64,000 nt of DNA from Phil1 sp964487565 (GCA_964487565.1 CAZARN010000006.1:62001-126000); one strand, 5' to 3'. Shown: positions 7,593 to 16,844, counted from the stretch's first letter. Notes: generated by a model not told the origin, from the sequence alone. Numbers and translations: made by a program.

Positions 7593-8366
7593 TCAGTTCA
7601 TACCTCCAGGCAGTTTAACTTTTTGGAACGCACCGATAAACTCCGTAATATAGTCCGAGGTTGCGCGAAGCATGCTCCTTCCCCATTCTTCGCTCGCAGT
7701 TTTCGGATGATCCGGCCCTATCCATCCGTTTTCTGTCACGGCAGGCGTCGGGCGGGGAACGTTCACCGTCACGCCCTTATAATTCACGCTCGTGAAGCCA
7801 GTGGTTTCAAGCTCGTCCGAAAGGTTAAAAAACGCGAGCGGCGCGCTGCTTTCTTCCATCTTCACAAGCGCGGGATCGATGCCCATGACCGCAGCCGTTT
7901 CCTCTCCCCCGCCGTGGCCGCCCTTCCATGCCGGGTTTAGATCCCAAGCCATGAGCCACCAGTTGAGCTCCGCGAGGATTGCCCCGCGGCGGAAAAGCTC
8001 ATCCCCAACCTGATCGATGGTTTTAATGTTGCCACCGTGTCCGTTGAGTATAATGAAACGGCGCGCGCCATGGCGGTACAGCTCGTCCGTCACGCGGCGC
8101 AGCAGTTCATAAAGCAGCCCCGCGCCGAGATTGACGGTGCCGGGGTAATCCGAAAGGGAATCGCACGCGCCGTATGGAATGGTTGGCGCGATCATAATAT
8201 CGCTCTTCTTTTCGATCATTCCGATAAGCTGATCGGGGATGAGCGTGTCCGTGCCAAGGGGCATGTGCCGGCCGTGGCACTCAATGCTGCCAAGACCCAT
8301 CAAAACGGCATCGTTGGCTTTGAAATAAGCTTCCACCTGGGGCCAGGTCATGTTGCTCAAACGCAA
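7593..8366 (-). CDS. Creatininase-family amidohydrolase
   Basis: The family includes creatinine amidohydrolase, formamide hydrolases and mycofactocin peptide-cleaving enzymes, all metal-dependent amide hydrolases. The 257-residue product has GSIECHGRHMPLGTDT (ligands Glu29, His31, Asp40), ILNGHGGN (near 110) and GHGGGEETAAVM (Glu155-156), so the active site looks intact. A TTG at 8366, nine bases after AAGGAAG, is the best start; the ATG at 8351 lacks a ribosome site. It overlaps oppF by about ten bases and is followed directly by the M42 peptidase. In this setting a role in cleaving imported peptides or cyclic amides is more likely than creatinine breakdown, but this is inference. Confidence 0.85.
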   Translation of the reverse strand: MRLSNMTWPQVEAYFKANDAVLMGLGSIECHGRHMPLGTDTLIPDQLIGMIEKKSDIMIAPTIPYGACDSLSDYPGTVNLGAGLLYELLRRVTDELYRHGARRFIILNGHGGNIKTIDQVGDELFRRGAILAELNWWLMAWDLNPAWKGGHGGGEETAAVMGIDPALVKMEESSAPLAFFNLSDELETTGFTSVNYKGVTVNVPRPTPAVTENGWIGPDHPKTASEEWGRSMLRATSDYITEFIGAFQKVKLPGGMN

Positions 8367-9334
8367 TTCAAATCGCTTCCTTTCAATACAATCTGACAGG
8401 CCACGCTGTGGCCGGGTACTGTTTCCACAAGCTCCTGCTCCTGATGACAAAGACTGCACGCAAGCGGACAGCGCGGCGCGAACCGGCAGCCCGGTTTCGG
8501 GTCAACCGGGGATACTACCTCGCCCCTGATCACCTCATGCTGTTTGCCGGCCATGGAAATATCCGGCTCAGGCACCGCGGAAAGCAGCGCTTTCGTATAA
8601 GGATGCATCGGGTTTGCAAAAAGCTCTTCCGACGGGGCCTTTTCCACGCACTTGCCAAGATACATCACTGCGATATCGTTTGAAATGTGCTTTACGACGG
8701 AAAGATCGTGTGTGATGAACATATAGGTCAGACTAAGCTCCTCCTGAAGATCCATGAGAAGGTTGAGTATCTGAGCCTGAATGGATACATCAAGCGCGGA
8801 AACGGGTTCGTCGCATACCACAAAACGTGGATCGAGCGCCAGCACGCGCGCGAGACCTATACGCTGCCGCCTTCCCCCGTCCAACTCATGAGGATACGCC
8901 TCCGCAAGACGCGATGCGAGACCCACTGTGTCCATCAGCTTCGCCACATGCGCGTTCACATCCGTCCTGTCGGAATGCAGCTTGTTTATCAGAATCGGCT
9001 CCGCTATCAACTGCCTGACGCTCATACGCGGGTTCAGGCTTGAATAAGGATCCTGAAAAATCATCTGCATGTCGCGCCGGATAAGCGCGGTTTCCTTTTT
9101 CGTGCTGTTGGTTATATCTTTCCCGTCAAAATACAGCTTGCCCCCCGTTGGATCGATAAGGCGCAGGATCACCCGGCCGAGCGTGGATTTTCCGCAACCG
9201 GATTCACCGACGACGCCAAGCGTCTTTCCCGCGTCTATGGATATGCTCACGCCGTCGACGGCGTGCAGCATGCTGTTTTTCCCGACCCTGAAGTATTTTT
9301 GGATGTTTTCGGTTTGAATGAGCGGCTTATTCAT
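8357..9334 (-). CDS. oppF: Oligopeptide/dipeptide ABC transporter ATP-binding protein (OppF-type)
   Basis: One of two ATPases that power peptide import. The 325 residues contain Walker A GESGCGKST, a Q-loop (FQDPYSSLNPRMS), a signature region reading LDGGRRQRIGLARVLA in place of the usual LSGGQ, Walker B FVVCDEPVSALD, the switch His in ITHDLS, and the C-terminal oligopeptide-transport extension with PGCRFAPRCPLA. The L-D-G-G-R signature is a modest departure from LSGGQ. The ATG is six bases after GGAGG and overlaps oppD by eight bases. Confidence 0.95.
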   Translation of the reverse strand: MNKPLIQTENIQKYFRVGKNSMLHAVDGVSISIDAGKTLGVVGESGCGKSTLGRVILRLIDPTGGKLYFDGKDITNSTKKETALIRRDMQMIFQDPYSSLNPRMSVRQLIAEPILINKLHSDRTDVNAHVAKLMDTVGLASRLAEAYPHELDGGRRQRIGLARVLALDPRFVVCDEPVSALDVSIQAQILNLLMDLQEELSLTYMFITHDLSVVKHISNDIAVMYLGKCVEKAPSEELFANPMHPYTKALLSAVPEPDISMAGKQHEVIRGEVVSPVDPKPGCRFAPRCPLACSLCHQEQELVETVPGHSVACQIVLKGSDLNCV

Positions 9335-10343
9335 TATGCGCCTCCGTCCCGCCGTCTGCGAGATGACAGCGTATCATGTGACCGTTATTGTAATAAGCCT
9401 CCGGATGTTCAAGCATGCAGCGTTTCCCGCGTTTCGGGCATCGCGGCGAAAAAAAGCATCCCTGGGGAAGGTCGGTCGGATCCGGCATGAGGCCGTTTAT
9501 CGGGTTGAGCCGCTTTGCTGTGGGCTTAAGGCTTGGTATGGAGCCGAAAAGGCCGACGGTATAAGGATGATGGTTGTCGCCCGTAAAAATATCGCGAAGC
9601 GCTCCGTACTCAATGATTTCGCCGGCGTACATGACGGCAACATCGTCGCAGGTGCTGGCCACAATGCCAAGATCGTGAGTTATCATTATCATGGAAGTGC
9701 CGAGCCTGTCGCGCAGCTCCCGCATCATTGAAAGCACCTGCGCCTGAATGGTCACGTCAAGCGCGGTGGTGGGTTCGTCCGCGATGAGAAGCTCCGGCGA
9801 GCATGTGAGTGCCATTGCGATCACGACGCGCTGCTTCATCCCGCCTGAAAACTGATGCGGGTATTCCTTCTTGCGCGAGGCCGGAATGCCCACCATCTCC
9901 AGCGTTTGGTCCACTCTCCGGTCGATCTCGCGCGCGCTTTTGTTGTCGTAATTATGCAGTTGAAGGCATTCTGTGATCTGCTCGCCAACGGTGAAGATCG
10001 GATTGAGCGCCGTCATTGGGTCCTGAAATATCATGGATATCTTGGCCCCGCGGATAAGCTGCATCTTCTCCTCGGAGGCCGCAAGGATATCCTGCCCGTC
10101 AAAAGTTATCGAGCCGCCGGTGACGCGCGCGGTACGCTCGGGAAGGAGTTTCATGAGCGAGAGCGCAACGGTCGTTTTGCCTGCGCCCGTCTCGCCCACG
10201 AGACCGAGCGTTTTGCCGCGGCGCAGCGAAAGCGAAACGCCGTTGACGGCGCGCACGGTTTCAAGATCCGTCTGATATACTATGCTTAGATCATTCACTT
10301 TGAGCAGTTCGTTGCCAATGTTATTATGTATTGCTTCTGTCAT
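9327..10343 (-). CDS. oppD: Oligopeptide/dipeptide ABC transporter ATP-binding protein (OppD-type)
   Basis: Partner ATPase of OppF. The 338 residues contain Walker A GETGAGKTT, the Q-loop FQDPMTALNPIF, the signature FSGGMKQRVVIAMAL, Walker B LLIADEPTTALD, the switch ITHDLGIV, and the C-terminal Cys-containing motif CFFSPRCPKRGKRC common in Dpp/Opp ATPases. It follows oppC by 12 bases and overlaps oppF. Specificity for di- or oligopeptides cannot be told from the ATPases. Confidence 0.95.
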   Translation of the reverse strand: MTEAIHNNIGNELLKVNDLSIVYQTDLETVRAVNGVSLSLRRGKTLGLVGETGAGKTTVALSLMKLLPERTARVTGGSITFDGQDILAASEEKMQLIRGAKISMIFQDPMTALNPIFTVGEQITECLQLHNYDNKSAREIDRRVDQTLEMVGIPASRKKEYPHQFSGGMKQRVVIAMALTCSPELLIADEPTTALDVTIQAQVLSMMRELRDRLGTSMIMITHDLGIVASTCDDVAVMYAGEIIEYGALRDIFTGDNHHPYTVGLFGSIPSLKPTAKRLNPINGLMPDPTDLPQGCFFSPRCPKRGKRCMLEHPEAYYNNGHMIRCHLADGGTEAHNE

Positions 10344-10355
10344 AGTTTCCGCCTC

Positions 10356-11231
10356 TCAGTTCTTGAGCTTAGGATCGAGCACATCGCGAAGGCCGTCCCC
10401 GATGAGGTTGAAGGAGAGCGCGCTCAGTACGATCGCAAGTCCGGGGAAATAAAGCAGATAGCCGCAGGTGCGCATGAATGTTCGCGATTCTGAAAGCATC
10501 GCGCCCCATTCCGGGCTCGGCGGCTGAATCCCCATGCCGATGAAGCTGAGCGCAGCGGCGGTGAGTATCATTCCGGATATGCTCATCGTTGCGTTGACAA
10601 TGATCGGGCCCATGGCGTTTGGCAGCACATAGCGCGCGATTATCCGGCTGTCCTTCGCGCCGTAGCTCTTTGCCGCCTCGATAAAATCCTGCTCCGTTAC
10701 GGTGAGAACTGTCGAACGCACAAGCCTCGATTTTCCTGGAACGGAGGATATTGTGATCGCAATGAGCAGATTCACAAGGCTTCCGCCCAGCACCGCCACG
10801 ATGACAAGCGCGAGCAACGTCGCCGGGATCGCCGCAAAAACATCCATTATGCGCATTATAACATTGTCGATCTTTCCGCCGTAATACCCAGCCGTGGCCC
10901 CGAAAAGACCGCCAAGCAGCACCGAAAGAAGCGACGTCAAAAGGCCTATGGAAAGAGATATGCGCGAACCGTGGATTACCCTTGCAAAAACATCACGTCC
11001 AAGATTGTCCGTTCCCATCAGGTGTTTAAGGCTCGGCCCCTGCAAGCGCTCCGCGCCGACCTGCTCAAGGCACTTTTCATAAGGCACGATCACGTCCGCG
11101 AATATTGCGCACAGCGCGAAAACCACAAATATCACAAAGCCTATCATTGCGGCCTTGTTCTTTTTGTATCGGCGCCAAAACTCCCGCAGGGAACCGGCGC
11201 GGTACTTCTTTTGATCCTTTGTGTTATTCAT
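10356..11231 (-). CDS. oppC: Oligopeptide ABC transporter permease (OppC/DppC-type)
   Basis: An inner-membrane permease subunit with an N-terminal cytoplasmic segment and first helix (AAMIGFVIFVVFALCAIF), then a periplasmic-type loop with LMGTDNLGRDVFARVIHGSR and five further helices. The EAA coupling loop reads EAAKSYGAKDSRIIARYVLPN. It heterodimerises with OppB to form the pore. It lies 13 bases after oppB within the operon. Confidence 0.94.
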   Translation of the reverse strand: MNNTKDQKKYRAGSLREFWRRYKKNKAAMIGFVIFVVFALCAIFADVIVPYEKCLEQVGAERLQGPSLKHLMGTDNLGRDVFARVIHGSRISLSIGLLTSLLSVLLGGLFGATAGYYGGKIDNVIMRIMDVFAAIPATLLALVIVAVLGGSLVNLLIAITISSVPGKSRLVRSTVLTVTEQDFIEAAKSYGAKDSRIIARYVLPNAMGPIIVNATMSISGMILTAAALSFIGMGIQPPSPEWGAMLSESRTFMRTCGYLLYFPGLAIVLSALSFNLIGDGLRDVLDPKLKN

Positions 11232-11244
11232 TGCGTCCGCCCCC

Positions 11245-12177
11245 TCACTTTGAATATTTGGCCTTGACGCGCGGATCTATGAATGCGTAAATCAGATCCG
11301 TCACCAGTGCCAGAAAACATGTGATGAACGCGAGAATGAGCGCCGTGCCCATGACGACAGGCACATCGTGATTCCGTATCCCCGTGAGCATGTATGTGCC
11401 CATGCCGGGTATCGCGAACACCGTCTCCGTGATGAGCGCGCCGCCCATCATCGCGCCGAAATTCATGATAAAGATCGTGACCAGCGGGAGCAGCGCATTT
11501 TTGAGCGCGTGCCGCCATATAACGATACGCTGCGGAGCGCCCTTGGCCTTGGCCGTGCGTATATAATCCTGACGGATGGTCTCCAGCATCTGCGTGCGCG
11601 TCATGCGCAGCAACGAAGCAAGTCCCCCGAAGGTGAGCGTCGCGATCGGCAGCACCATGTTTTTCCATGTTCCAACGCCGCTTGTCGGCAGCCATTGCAG
11701 CTTTTCGGCAAAAAGACGCATCAAAAGCATACCGAGCCAAAAACCGGGCACGGAAGCAAGGAAGAGCGCGACCACCGTTGTAAACGTATCCATAAAGGAG
11801 TATTGCTTCACGGCGGAGAGTATACCAAGGCAGGTTCCGATCGCGCTCGAAAGGATGATCGAGAACAGCGCGATCTGCATCGTATACGGAAAGCGTCCCG
11901 CGATCTCGGTGATTACCGCCTTTTGTGAAGAATACGAGTTTCCGAAATCAAGCCTCGTGAACACGCCGATCATATAATCCGCGTAGCGAACGATGAAAGG
12001 CCTGTTGTAGCCAAGTAATTCATTCAGCGCGTCAACATCCTCCTTTGTGCCGGTGGAGCCGAGGATGTTCGTGCCGGGATCGCCGGGCATAAGCTCCATA
12101 AGCGAAAAAATAATCAGTCCCACACCCAGCAGGATGGGTATCATGATTAGCAAACGTTTGACGATATATCTTATCAT
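11245..12177 (-). CDS. oppB: Oligopeptide ABC transporter permease (OppB/DppB-type)
   Basis: A 310-residue permease starting MIRYIVKRLLIMIPILLGVG, the typical first helix, followed by ELMPGDPG, four or five further helices, and the coupling loop YIRTAKAKGAPQRIVIWRHALKN. The C-terminus DLIYAFIDPRVKAKY is characteristic of the family. It is separated from oppA by 74 bases that hold a very stable hairpin, which could lower its expression relative to the binding protein. Confidence 0.95.
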   Translation of the reverse strand: MIRYIVKRLLIMIPILLGVGLIIFSLMELMPGDPGTNILGSTGTKEDVDALNELLGYNRPFIVRYADYMIGVFTRLDFGNSYSSQKAVITEIAGRFPYTMQIALFSIILSSAIGTCLGILSAVKQYSFMDTFTTVVALFLASVPGFWLGMLLMRLFAEKLQWLPTSGVGTWKNMVLPIATLTFGGLASLLRMTRTQMLETIRQDYIRTAKAKGAPQRIVIWRHALKNALLPLVTIFIMNFGAMMGGALITETVFAIPGMGTYMLTGIRNHDVPVVMGTALILAFITCFLALVTDLIYAFIDPRVKAKYSK

Positions 12178-12205
12178 CGCCGCCCTCCGATATATGCTTT
12201 GTGCC

Positions 12206-12232
12206 GCGCGGCGCCCGATGCGGGCGCCGCGC
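12206..12232. other. 12-bp GC hairpin between oppA and oppB
   Basis: Perfect arms GCGCGGCGCCCG and CGGGCGCCGCGC with a three-base loop, followed by TTTTT on the + strand. The opp genes are read on the minus strand, where the hairpin comes just after the oppA stop and has no U-tract. It would therefore protect or partly block the opp mRNA, and would act as an intrinsic terminator only for + strand (antisense) transcription. Confidence 0.75.
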
Positions 12233-12251
12233 TTTTTGTGGAAGCCGTCTT

Positions 12252-13847
12252 TTACTTCCAGCTCAGATCAAGATAATACTCAAACGAATTGCCCGCTCTC
12301 CATGAGAAGTTGAGATCGGGATTCACCGCATAACCCCATGTTGAATAATACAGCGGCAGCACCGGCAGATCCTCCTGAAGGATGTTGATGAGCTCCTTAT
12401 AAAGCTCCTTGCGCCCTTCCTGATCCGCCATGCAGCCCGCCTCAGAGAAAAGCTCGTCCACCCTTTCGTTGGAATAGCGGGAATAATTCGAGGAATTGAT
12501 GTTCGCGCTGTTGAACTTGCCCACGGCGGTATTCATGTCATACTGGAGCGCGTAACTCGACATTGAAACCTGGAATTTGCCCGCCGCAAGGTTCGGCAGG
12601 AGCGTGCTGCTGTCCCCAAGCTCGATCGTGACCGTTATGCCGACGTCCGCCAGATTACTCTGGATTATCTGCGCGACTGCGGACCCGCTTGAAAACACGG
12701 TCATCGTGCCTATGTCCACGCCATCAGGATACCCGGCTTCGGCAAGCAGCTCCTTGGCCTTTTCGGGATCATAGTCATAAACCTTGACGCCTTCGTCCGT
12801 TGAGCCGAATATCATGCCCGGCTTGCCGAATACGTTTGCAACGCTTCCGAGGCCCTCGCGCGTCATGTCAACGATGCTCTGCCTGTCTATCGCGTAGGCG
12901 ATGGCCTGACGCAGAAGCTTGTTGTTCAGCGGCTCCACCTCAAGATTGAACACCATGTACGTCACGGTTGAGGTTTCGATCTCAATGCAGTTATACTTGC
13001 CCGTGTCCTTTATATATTGCCAGGACGCGGTCGGGATTGATATGTAATCCAGCTCGCCCGCCTCGAAAGCGGAAAGCTTCGTATTGTCGTCCGCGAAGAA
13101 CTTGAGGTTCAGGGTATCGATCGCGGGTTTCCCCTCGTGATAGTTGTCAAAAGCCTTGAGGCAGCAGGATTCGCCTTCCACAAAGCTATCAAGGTAATAT
13201 GCGCCTGTGCCGCAGGTTACGCCGCTCAGATCCCCGCCGTTGTCATTCACGAATTTTTCATTGAGTATCATGGTGTACGCAAGTCCCACATAAAGCACGC
13301 CGGAAGGCTTTGCCATGGTGACTTCCACCGTGTAATCATCGATCGCGGCAACGCTTTGTATTCCGCTGATATACACCTGAACGTTCGGGATCGCCAACCC
13401 GCGTTCAATGGTGAACACGACGTCTGAAGCCTTCAGCTCCTCTCCGTTGTGGAAAAGCACGCCCTGTTTGAGCTTGAAGGTATAAACAGTGGAGTCGTCA
13501 TTCGCATAAAACTCATCGGCCAGCACGCCCACAACCTCGCCGTCCTTATATGTCACAAGCGGTTCATAGATATTGAACAGCGTCTCCATCTCGCCCACCT
13601 TGGTCACATACTGGGGATCAAAGCTTGAGATGACGGTTGATAGTGAAGCGTTGAGGTCGGTCCGTCCGCTGAGCGCGCCAGAACCCGTCGTCTCGCCCTG
13701 CGTGGCGGCGCCATCATCTGTCGACGGCGCTTCTGTCGCCGGCGCGTCGGTTTGGGACGTCTCCTCAACCGGGGTGGTGTCCGAACAGCCCACGCATGCT
13801 GCCGCAAGCAGGAGCACGCACATCAGGATTGCCAGAGTTTTTTTCAT
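12252..13847 (-). CDS. oppA: Peptide-binding lipoprotein (OppA/DppA, SBP family 5)
   Basis: The extracellular substrate-binding subunit, lipid-anchored. The 531 residues begin MKKTLAILMCVLLLAAACVGCS, a lipoprotein signal with Cys18 or Cys21 as the anchor, then a Thr/Ala/Glu-rich linker (about 22-60) and a family 5 binding domain (YEPLVTYKDGEVVGVLADEF, FTIERG, RQAIAYAIDRQSIV). It is the second gene of the operon, 64 bases after the S9 peptidase stop, and carries a strong hairpin after its stop codon. The ligand is not predictable from sequence; the surrounding peptidases suggest peptides. Confidence 0.94.
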   Translation of the reverse strand: MKKTLAILMCVLLLAAACVGCSDTTPVEETSQTDAPATEAPSTDDGAATQGETTGSGALSGRTDLNASLSTVISSFDPQYVTKVGEMETLFNIYEPLVTYKDGEVVGVLADEFYANDDSTVYTFKLKQGVLFHNGEELKASDVVFTIERGLAIPNVQVYISGIQSVAAIDDYTVEVTMAKPSGVLYVGLAYTMILNEKFVNDNGGDLSGVTCGTGAYYLDSFVEGESCCLKAFDNYHEGKPAIDTLNLKFFADDNTKLSAFEAGELDYISIPTASWQYIKDTGKYNCIEIETSTVTYMVFNLEVEPLNNKLLRQAIAYAIDRQSIVDMTREGLGSVANVFGKPGMIFGSTDEGVKVYDYDPEKAKELLAEAGYPDGVDIGTMTVFSSGSAVAQIIQSNLADVGITVTIELGDSSTLLPNLAAGKFQVSMSSYALQYDMNTAVGKFNSANINSSNYSRYSNERVDELFSEAGCMADQEGRKELYKELINILQEDLPVLPLYYSTWGYAVNPDLNFSWRAGNSFEYYLDLSWK

Positions 13848-13911
13848 TTTATTACCTCATACCTGCGGGAGTTGGTTTTCTCAAAATGAGAGCCCGCAAA
13901 TTTTGCCGTTT

Positions 13912-15678
13912 TTATACGCCCAGGTGCTTTGCGATGAAGGCCGCTGCCCTTGGATAACAGTCAAGCTTGTTGGCAAGCTTCGAAAGGCCGTGTCCTTCAT
14001 CCGGATAACGCGCGTATTCTACCTCAAGCCCGTTTTCACGCAGCGCGGCGACCATCTTGTCCGCGTTGCTCACGGGTACTCTGGGATCGTTCGCGCCGTG
14101 CACCACGAAAAGCGGCGCTTTTATGTCGAGCACCTTATGGATCGGCGAAATGTCATGCAAAAGCTGCCTGTCGCGCTCAAGCGAACCGTATTCGGCTTCC
14201 CTGTGCGCGCGGCGGTAGCCCGAGGTGCGCTGCATATAATCCTCCATGTCGCTTATGCCAACGATATCTATCGCGGCGGCGAACGTATCCGCAAAGCGCG
14301 TCACGCAGGAGAGCGTCATGAATCCGCCGTAGCTTGCGCCCATCACCGCGAGGCGGTTTTTCGCGATCACACCCTCCTCGCCAAGCCGCTCGACGAGAGC
14401 CTTGATATCACCAACGCTGTCCATGCGCTTCTCCACGTCGTCAAGCTTCTGATAGCGCAGCCCGTAACCGCCGCTTCCGCGCACATTTGGCTTCACCACC
14501 GCGATGCCAAGGCTGAGAAAGTATTGATTGAGCGGCACAAACATCGGATCAGCCTGGTATTCCGGTCCGCCGTGTATGTCGATTATCGCAGGCATAGGGT
14601 ATTTCGCATTCTTTGGCTTTAGGAGAAAATACGGGATGCTTTCCCCGTCAAAGGAAGCAAAGCGAAGATAATCCGCGTCGCAAAACGCGCCGCTCTCAAA
14701 GCCCTGCATCCCCGGCTCCGTCAGCCGCAGGAGCCTGTCTCGCCCAATATCAAGCTCCCAAACGGCGAACGGTCTTGTCGGCGTTGAAAGCGAAAAGAGG
14801 AGCCTGTCCCCGTTCCAGGCGTATTGACCAAACTTCAAACAGCCCTTTGGCGGCTGAGCCGTCCCCATTGTCCTTCGCTGTTCTAGATCGAACACCTCGA
14901 GGCGGTTATACCCGTCCGCGTTGACGATAATGGCAACCTTCGAGCCGTCCTGCGAAGGCGACGGAGATTCAATGTCCCAGCCCGGCTCGTATACGCTCTC
15001 GAGCGCGCCCGTGGCAAGATCATAATGCATAAGACGCATAAAATCGCTTTGCGTATCCGAAAGAAGATGGAAACCGCGCCCGTCCGCATCCCAAAACGGA
15101 TTCGTCCAGCGCCCCGCCGCGCCGGGTTGCGGGATCTGCGCGGCCTCTCCCGTCGTGGTGTCAAGCATCCACAGGGTTTCAAGCGTATTGCTCAAAATCG
15201 TTGTGAACAGAAGCTTTTTCCCATCCGGCGATATCGTGGCAACGAGCTTGTTGCCTGAGCTTTTATACACAAGCTCGCTTTTGCCCGTTTTTATATCCAT
15301 GCGGAATACGTCAAAGACGCTTCGCGATACGGCGTTTGCGGAATAATAAAGCGTTTTCCCGTCCGCGTCAAGCGTCCATGAATAATGCGCAACCTCCGGA
15401 CGCGAGGTGAGGTTCACAGGCTCACGGCCTTCCTTTAGCAGATAAAACTGCATGTTTTCGTTTCCGTCCGCATCCATATAGAACAGAAGCCCGTCTTCCG
15501 TTTCGCACATCGGTTTGGCCGCGCTGTTGAAATGCGTCAACTGCCGCGTTTTGCCGTCTTTGAGCTTCCAAATCTGGCTTACGCCGCTTGCGTTGTCCGC
15601 ATAGGCGACGCCGCCGTCCCCAAGCCATACGGGATCCGACGCGCTCGTGATGCGAAGATATCTTTCCAGATCGTTCAT
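13912..15678 (-). CDS. S9C-type prolyl oligopeptidase/acylaminoacyl peptidase
   Basis: A cytoplasmic serine peptidase acting on short peptides or N-blocked residues. The 588 residues comprise an N-terminal beta-propeller (to about 330, with repeats such as YSWTLDADGKTLYYSA and WTNPFWDADGRGFHLLS) and a C-terminal alpha/beta hydrolase with the triad near Ser449 (GASYGGF), Asp531 (HGANDPRVP) and His563 (DEGHG). There is no signal peptide. It is the first gene of the peptide operon, behind a good promoter and divergent from a LysR gene. The ATG at 15678 has AAAGGAGC upstream. Confidence 0.92.
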   Translation of the reverse strand: MNDLERYLRITSASDPVWLGDGGVAYADNASGVSQIWKLKDGKTRQLTHFNSAAKPMCETEDGLLFYMDADGNENMQFYLLKEGREPVNLTSRPEVAHYSWTLDADGKTLYYSANAVSRSVFDVFRMDIKTGKSELVYKSSGNKLVATISPDGKKLLFTTILSNTLETLWMLDTTTGEAAQIPQPGAAGRWTNPFWDADGRGFHLLSDTQSDFMRLMHYDLATGALESVYEPGWDIESPSPSQDGSKVAIIVNADGYNRLEVFDLEQRRTMGTAQPPKGCLKFGQYAWNGDRLLFSLSTPTRPFAVWELDIGRDRLLRLTEPGMQGFESGAFCDADYLRFASFDGESIPYFLLKPKNAKYPMPAIIDIHGGPEYQADPMFVPLNQYFLSLGIAVVKPNVRGSGGYGLRYQKLDDVEKRMDSVGDIKALVERLGEEGVIAKNRLAVMGASYGGFMTLSCVTRFADTFAAAIDIVGISDMEDYMQRTSGYRRAHREAEYGSLERDRQLLHDISPIHKVLDIKAPLFVVHGANDPRVPVSNADKMVAALRENGLEVEYARYPDEGHGLSKLANKLDCYPRAAAFIAKHLGV

Positions 15679-15779
15679 TTGCCCAGCTCCTTTGGATTAT
15701 TGTTTGCAACAGCATCCGGCAGCCAACGCTCCGGATTGTTTGTGCATAAACCGAACTCAATTGTTACATTTTTATACAT

Positions 15780-15808
15780 ATATTAGCATCCCAAATTTAA
15801 TTTGTAAA
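15780..15808 (-). promoter_or_regulatory. Promoter of the peptidase-opp operon
   Basis: Minus strand TTTACA (15808-15803), 17 bases, TAATAT (15785-15780). It lies about 100 bases before the S9 peptidase gene, in the divergent region shared with the LysR gene. Confidence 0.65.
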
Positions 15809-15824
15809 ATTCATATATACACTT

Positions 15825-15840
15825 TATAATATTCATTATA
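15825..15840. promoter_or_regulatory. Dyad TATAAT-N4-ATTATA, possible LysR operator or lysR -10
   Basis: Perfect 6-bp arms centred 24-31 bases before the LysR start codon and about 20 bases upstream of the opposing -35. LysR regulators usually bind dyads in such divergent regions, but the left arm is also a perfect -10 for lysR itself, so the two readings cannot be separated. Confidence 0.35.
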
Positions 15841-15863
15841 TCAATGTTTCAAGGAGGTCCTCC

Positions 15864-16772
15864 ATGCAGCCAGGCGAGATCGAAACCTTCCTTGCTATCG
15901 CCCACACGAGAAGCATTTCCGGCGCTGCAAAGCTGCTCTTCATCACCCAGTCCACCGCCACGCACAGATTGCGGACGCTCGAGGAGGAGCTTGGCACACA
16001 GCTTGTCGAGCGCGGGCGCGGGCAGCGTCGCGTGGAGCTGACGCCAAAGGGCGAAGCCTTCGTTCCGCTTGCGCAGCGCTGGATGAGCGTGCTTGATCAG
16101 ATGCAGTCCTGGCGGGAAACATCCCAGGTGATGGAACTTTGCGTGGGCAGTCACGAGGCGATAAACACCTATGTGCTCCTGCCGGTGCTTCAGCATTTCG
16201 TTTCGTACAGCCATGATACGATACGCATCGAAATGCGCAGCAAAAGCAATAAGGAGCTTTATTCCCTCATGAACAGCGCGGAGCTTGACATGGCCTTTGT
16301 CACCGAGGACTACAACGCGCCGGATCTCGATGTTGAGATCATGTTCAAGGAGGATTTCATGCTCATCCATCCGCGCTGCGAAGGTCTTGACGAAGCTGAG
16401 CCCGTTGGGATCATGCAGCTTGATCACTCAAGGGAGATCACGCTCCTCTGGTCCTATTCCTATCTTTCATGGCGTGAGGATTATCTTCGCGCCCAGAGCA
16501 ACCGCAACGTCATCGTGGACATACTTCCGCTTGCCAATCTATATCTTCAGGACGGGCGGCACTGGATGGTCGCCCCGGCGACCACGGCCGCCGCGCTTGC
16601 CGAGACCTTCGGCCTCGGGCTTTTCAGGCTCGAATTTCCGCCGCCGCCGCGGATATACTATATGCTCACGCACAGTAACGCCCCGCGCGACAAAGCTGAA
16701 CTGACTGGCGCGGTGAAGGACGAGATCTATCGGCAGCTTTCAAAAAACAAGTGGCTCAAGACGATCCATTGA
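15864..16772 (+). CDS. LysR-family transcriptional regulator
   Basis: A 302-residue regulator with an N-terminal winged helix-turn-helix (residues 3-62, FLAIAHTRSISGAAKLLFITQSTATHRLRTLEEEL) and a C-terminal ligand-binding domain resembling periplasmic binding proteins. ATG at 15864 follows AAGGAGG by five bases. It is divergent from the peptidase-opp operon and most likely controls it in response to a peptide, amino acid or related metabolite. The ligand is unknown. Confidence 0.92.
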   Translation: MQPGEIETFLAIAHTRSISGAAKLLFITQSTATHRLRTLEEELGTQLVERGRGQRRVELTPKGEAFVPLAQRWMSVLDQMQSWRETSQVMELCVGSHEAINTYVLLPVLQHFVSYSHDTIRIEMRSKSNKELYSLMNSAELDMAFVTEDYNAPDLDVEIMFKEDFMLIHPRCEGLDEAEPVGIMQLDHSREITLLWSYSYLSWREDYLRAQSNRNVIVDILPLANLYLQDGRHWMVAPATTAAALAETFGLGLFRLEFPPPPRIYYMLTHSNAPRDKAELTGAVKDEIYRQLSKNKWLKTIH

Positions 16773-16779
16773 TGCGCCT

Positions 16780-16824
16780 GTGCCCCGCGGCCACCGTTTG
16801 GGGTGACAGCGGGGCGCACTTTTA
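16780..16824 (+). terminator. Probable terminator after the LysR gene
   Basis: GTGCCCCGC (16780-16788) pairs with GCGGGGCGCAC (16809-16819) with a two-base bulge; TTTT follows at 16820. It lies between convergent genes, eight bases after the LysR stop. Confidence 0.5.
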
Positions 16825-16844
16825 TGCTTTGCCGCGCAGCGGCT

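Noticed and set aside
12206..12232. Terminator ending oppA transcription.
   Set aside because: The U-tract is on the wrong strand for the opp genes.
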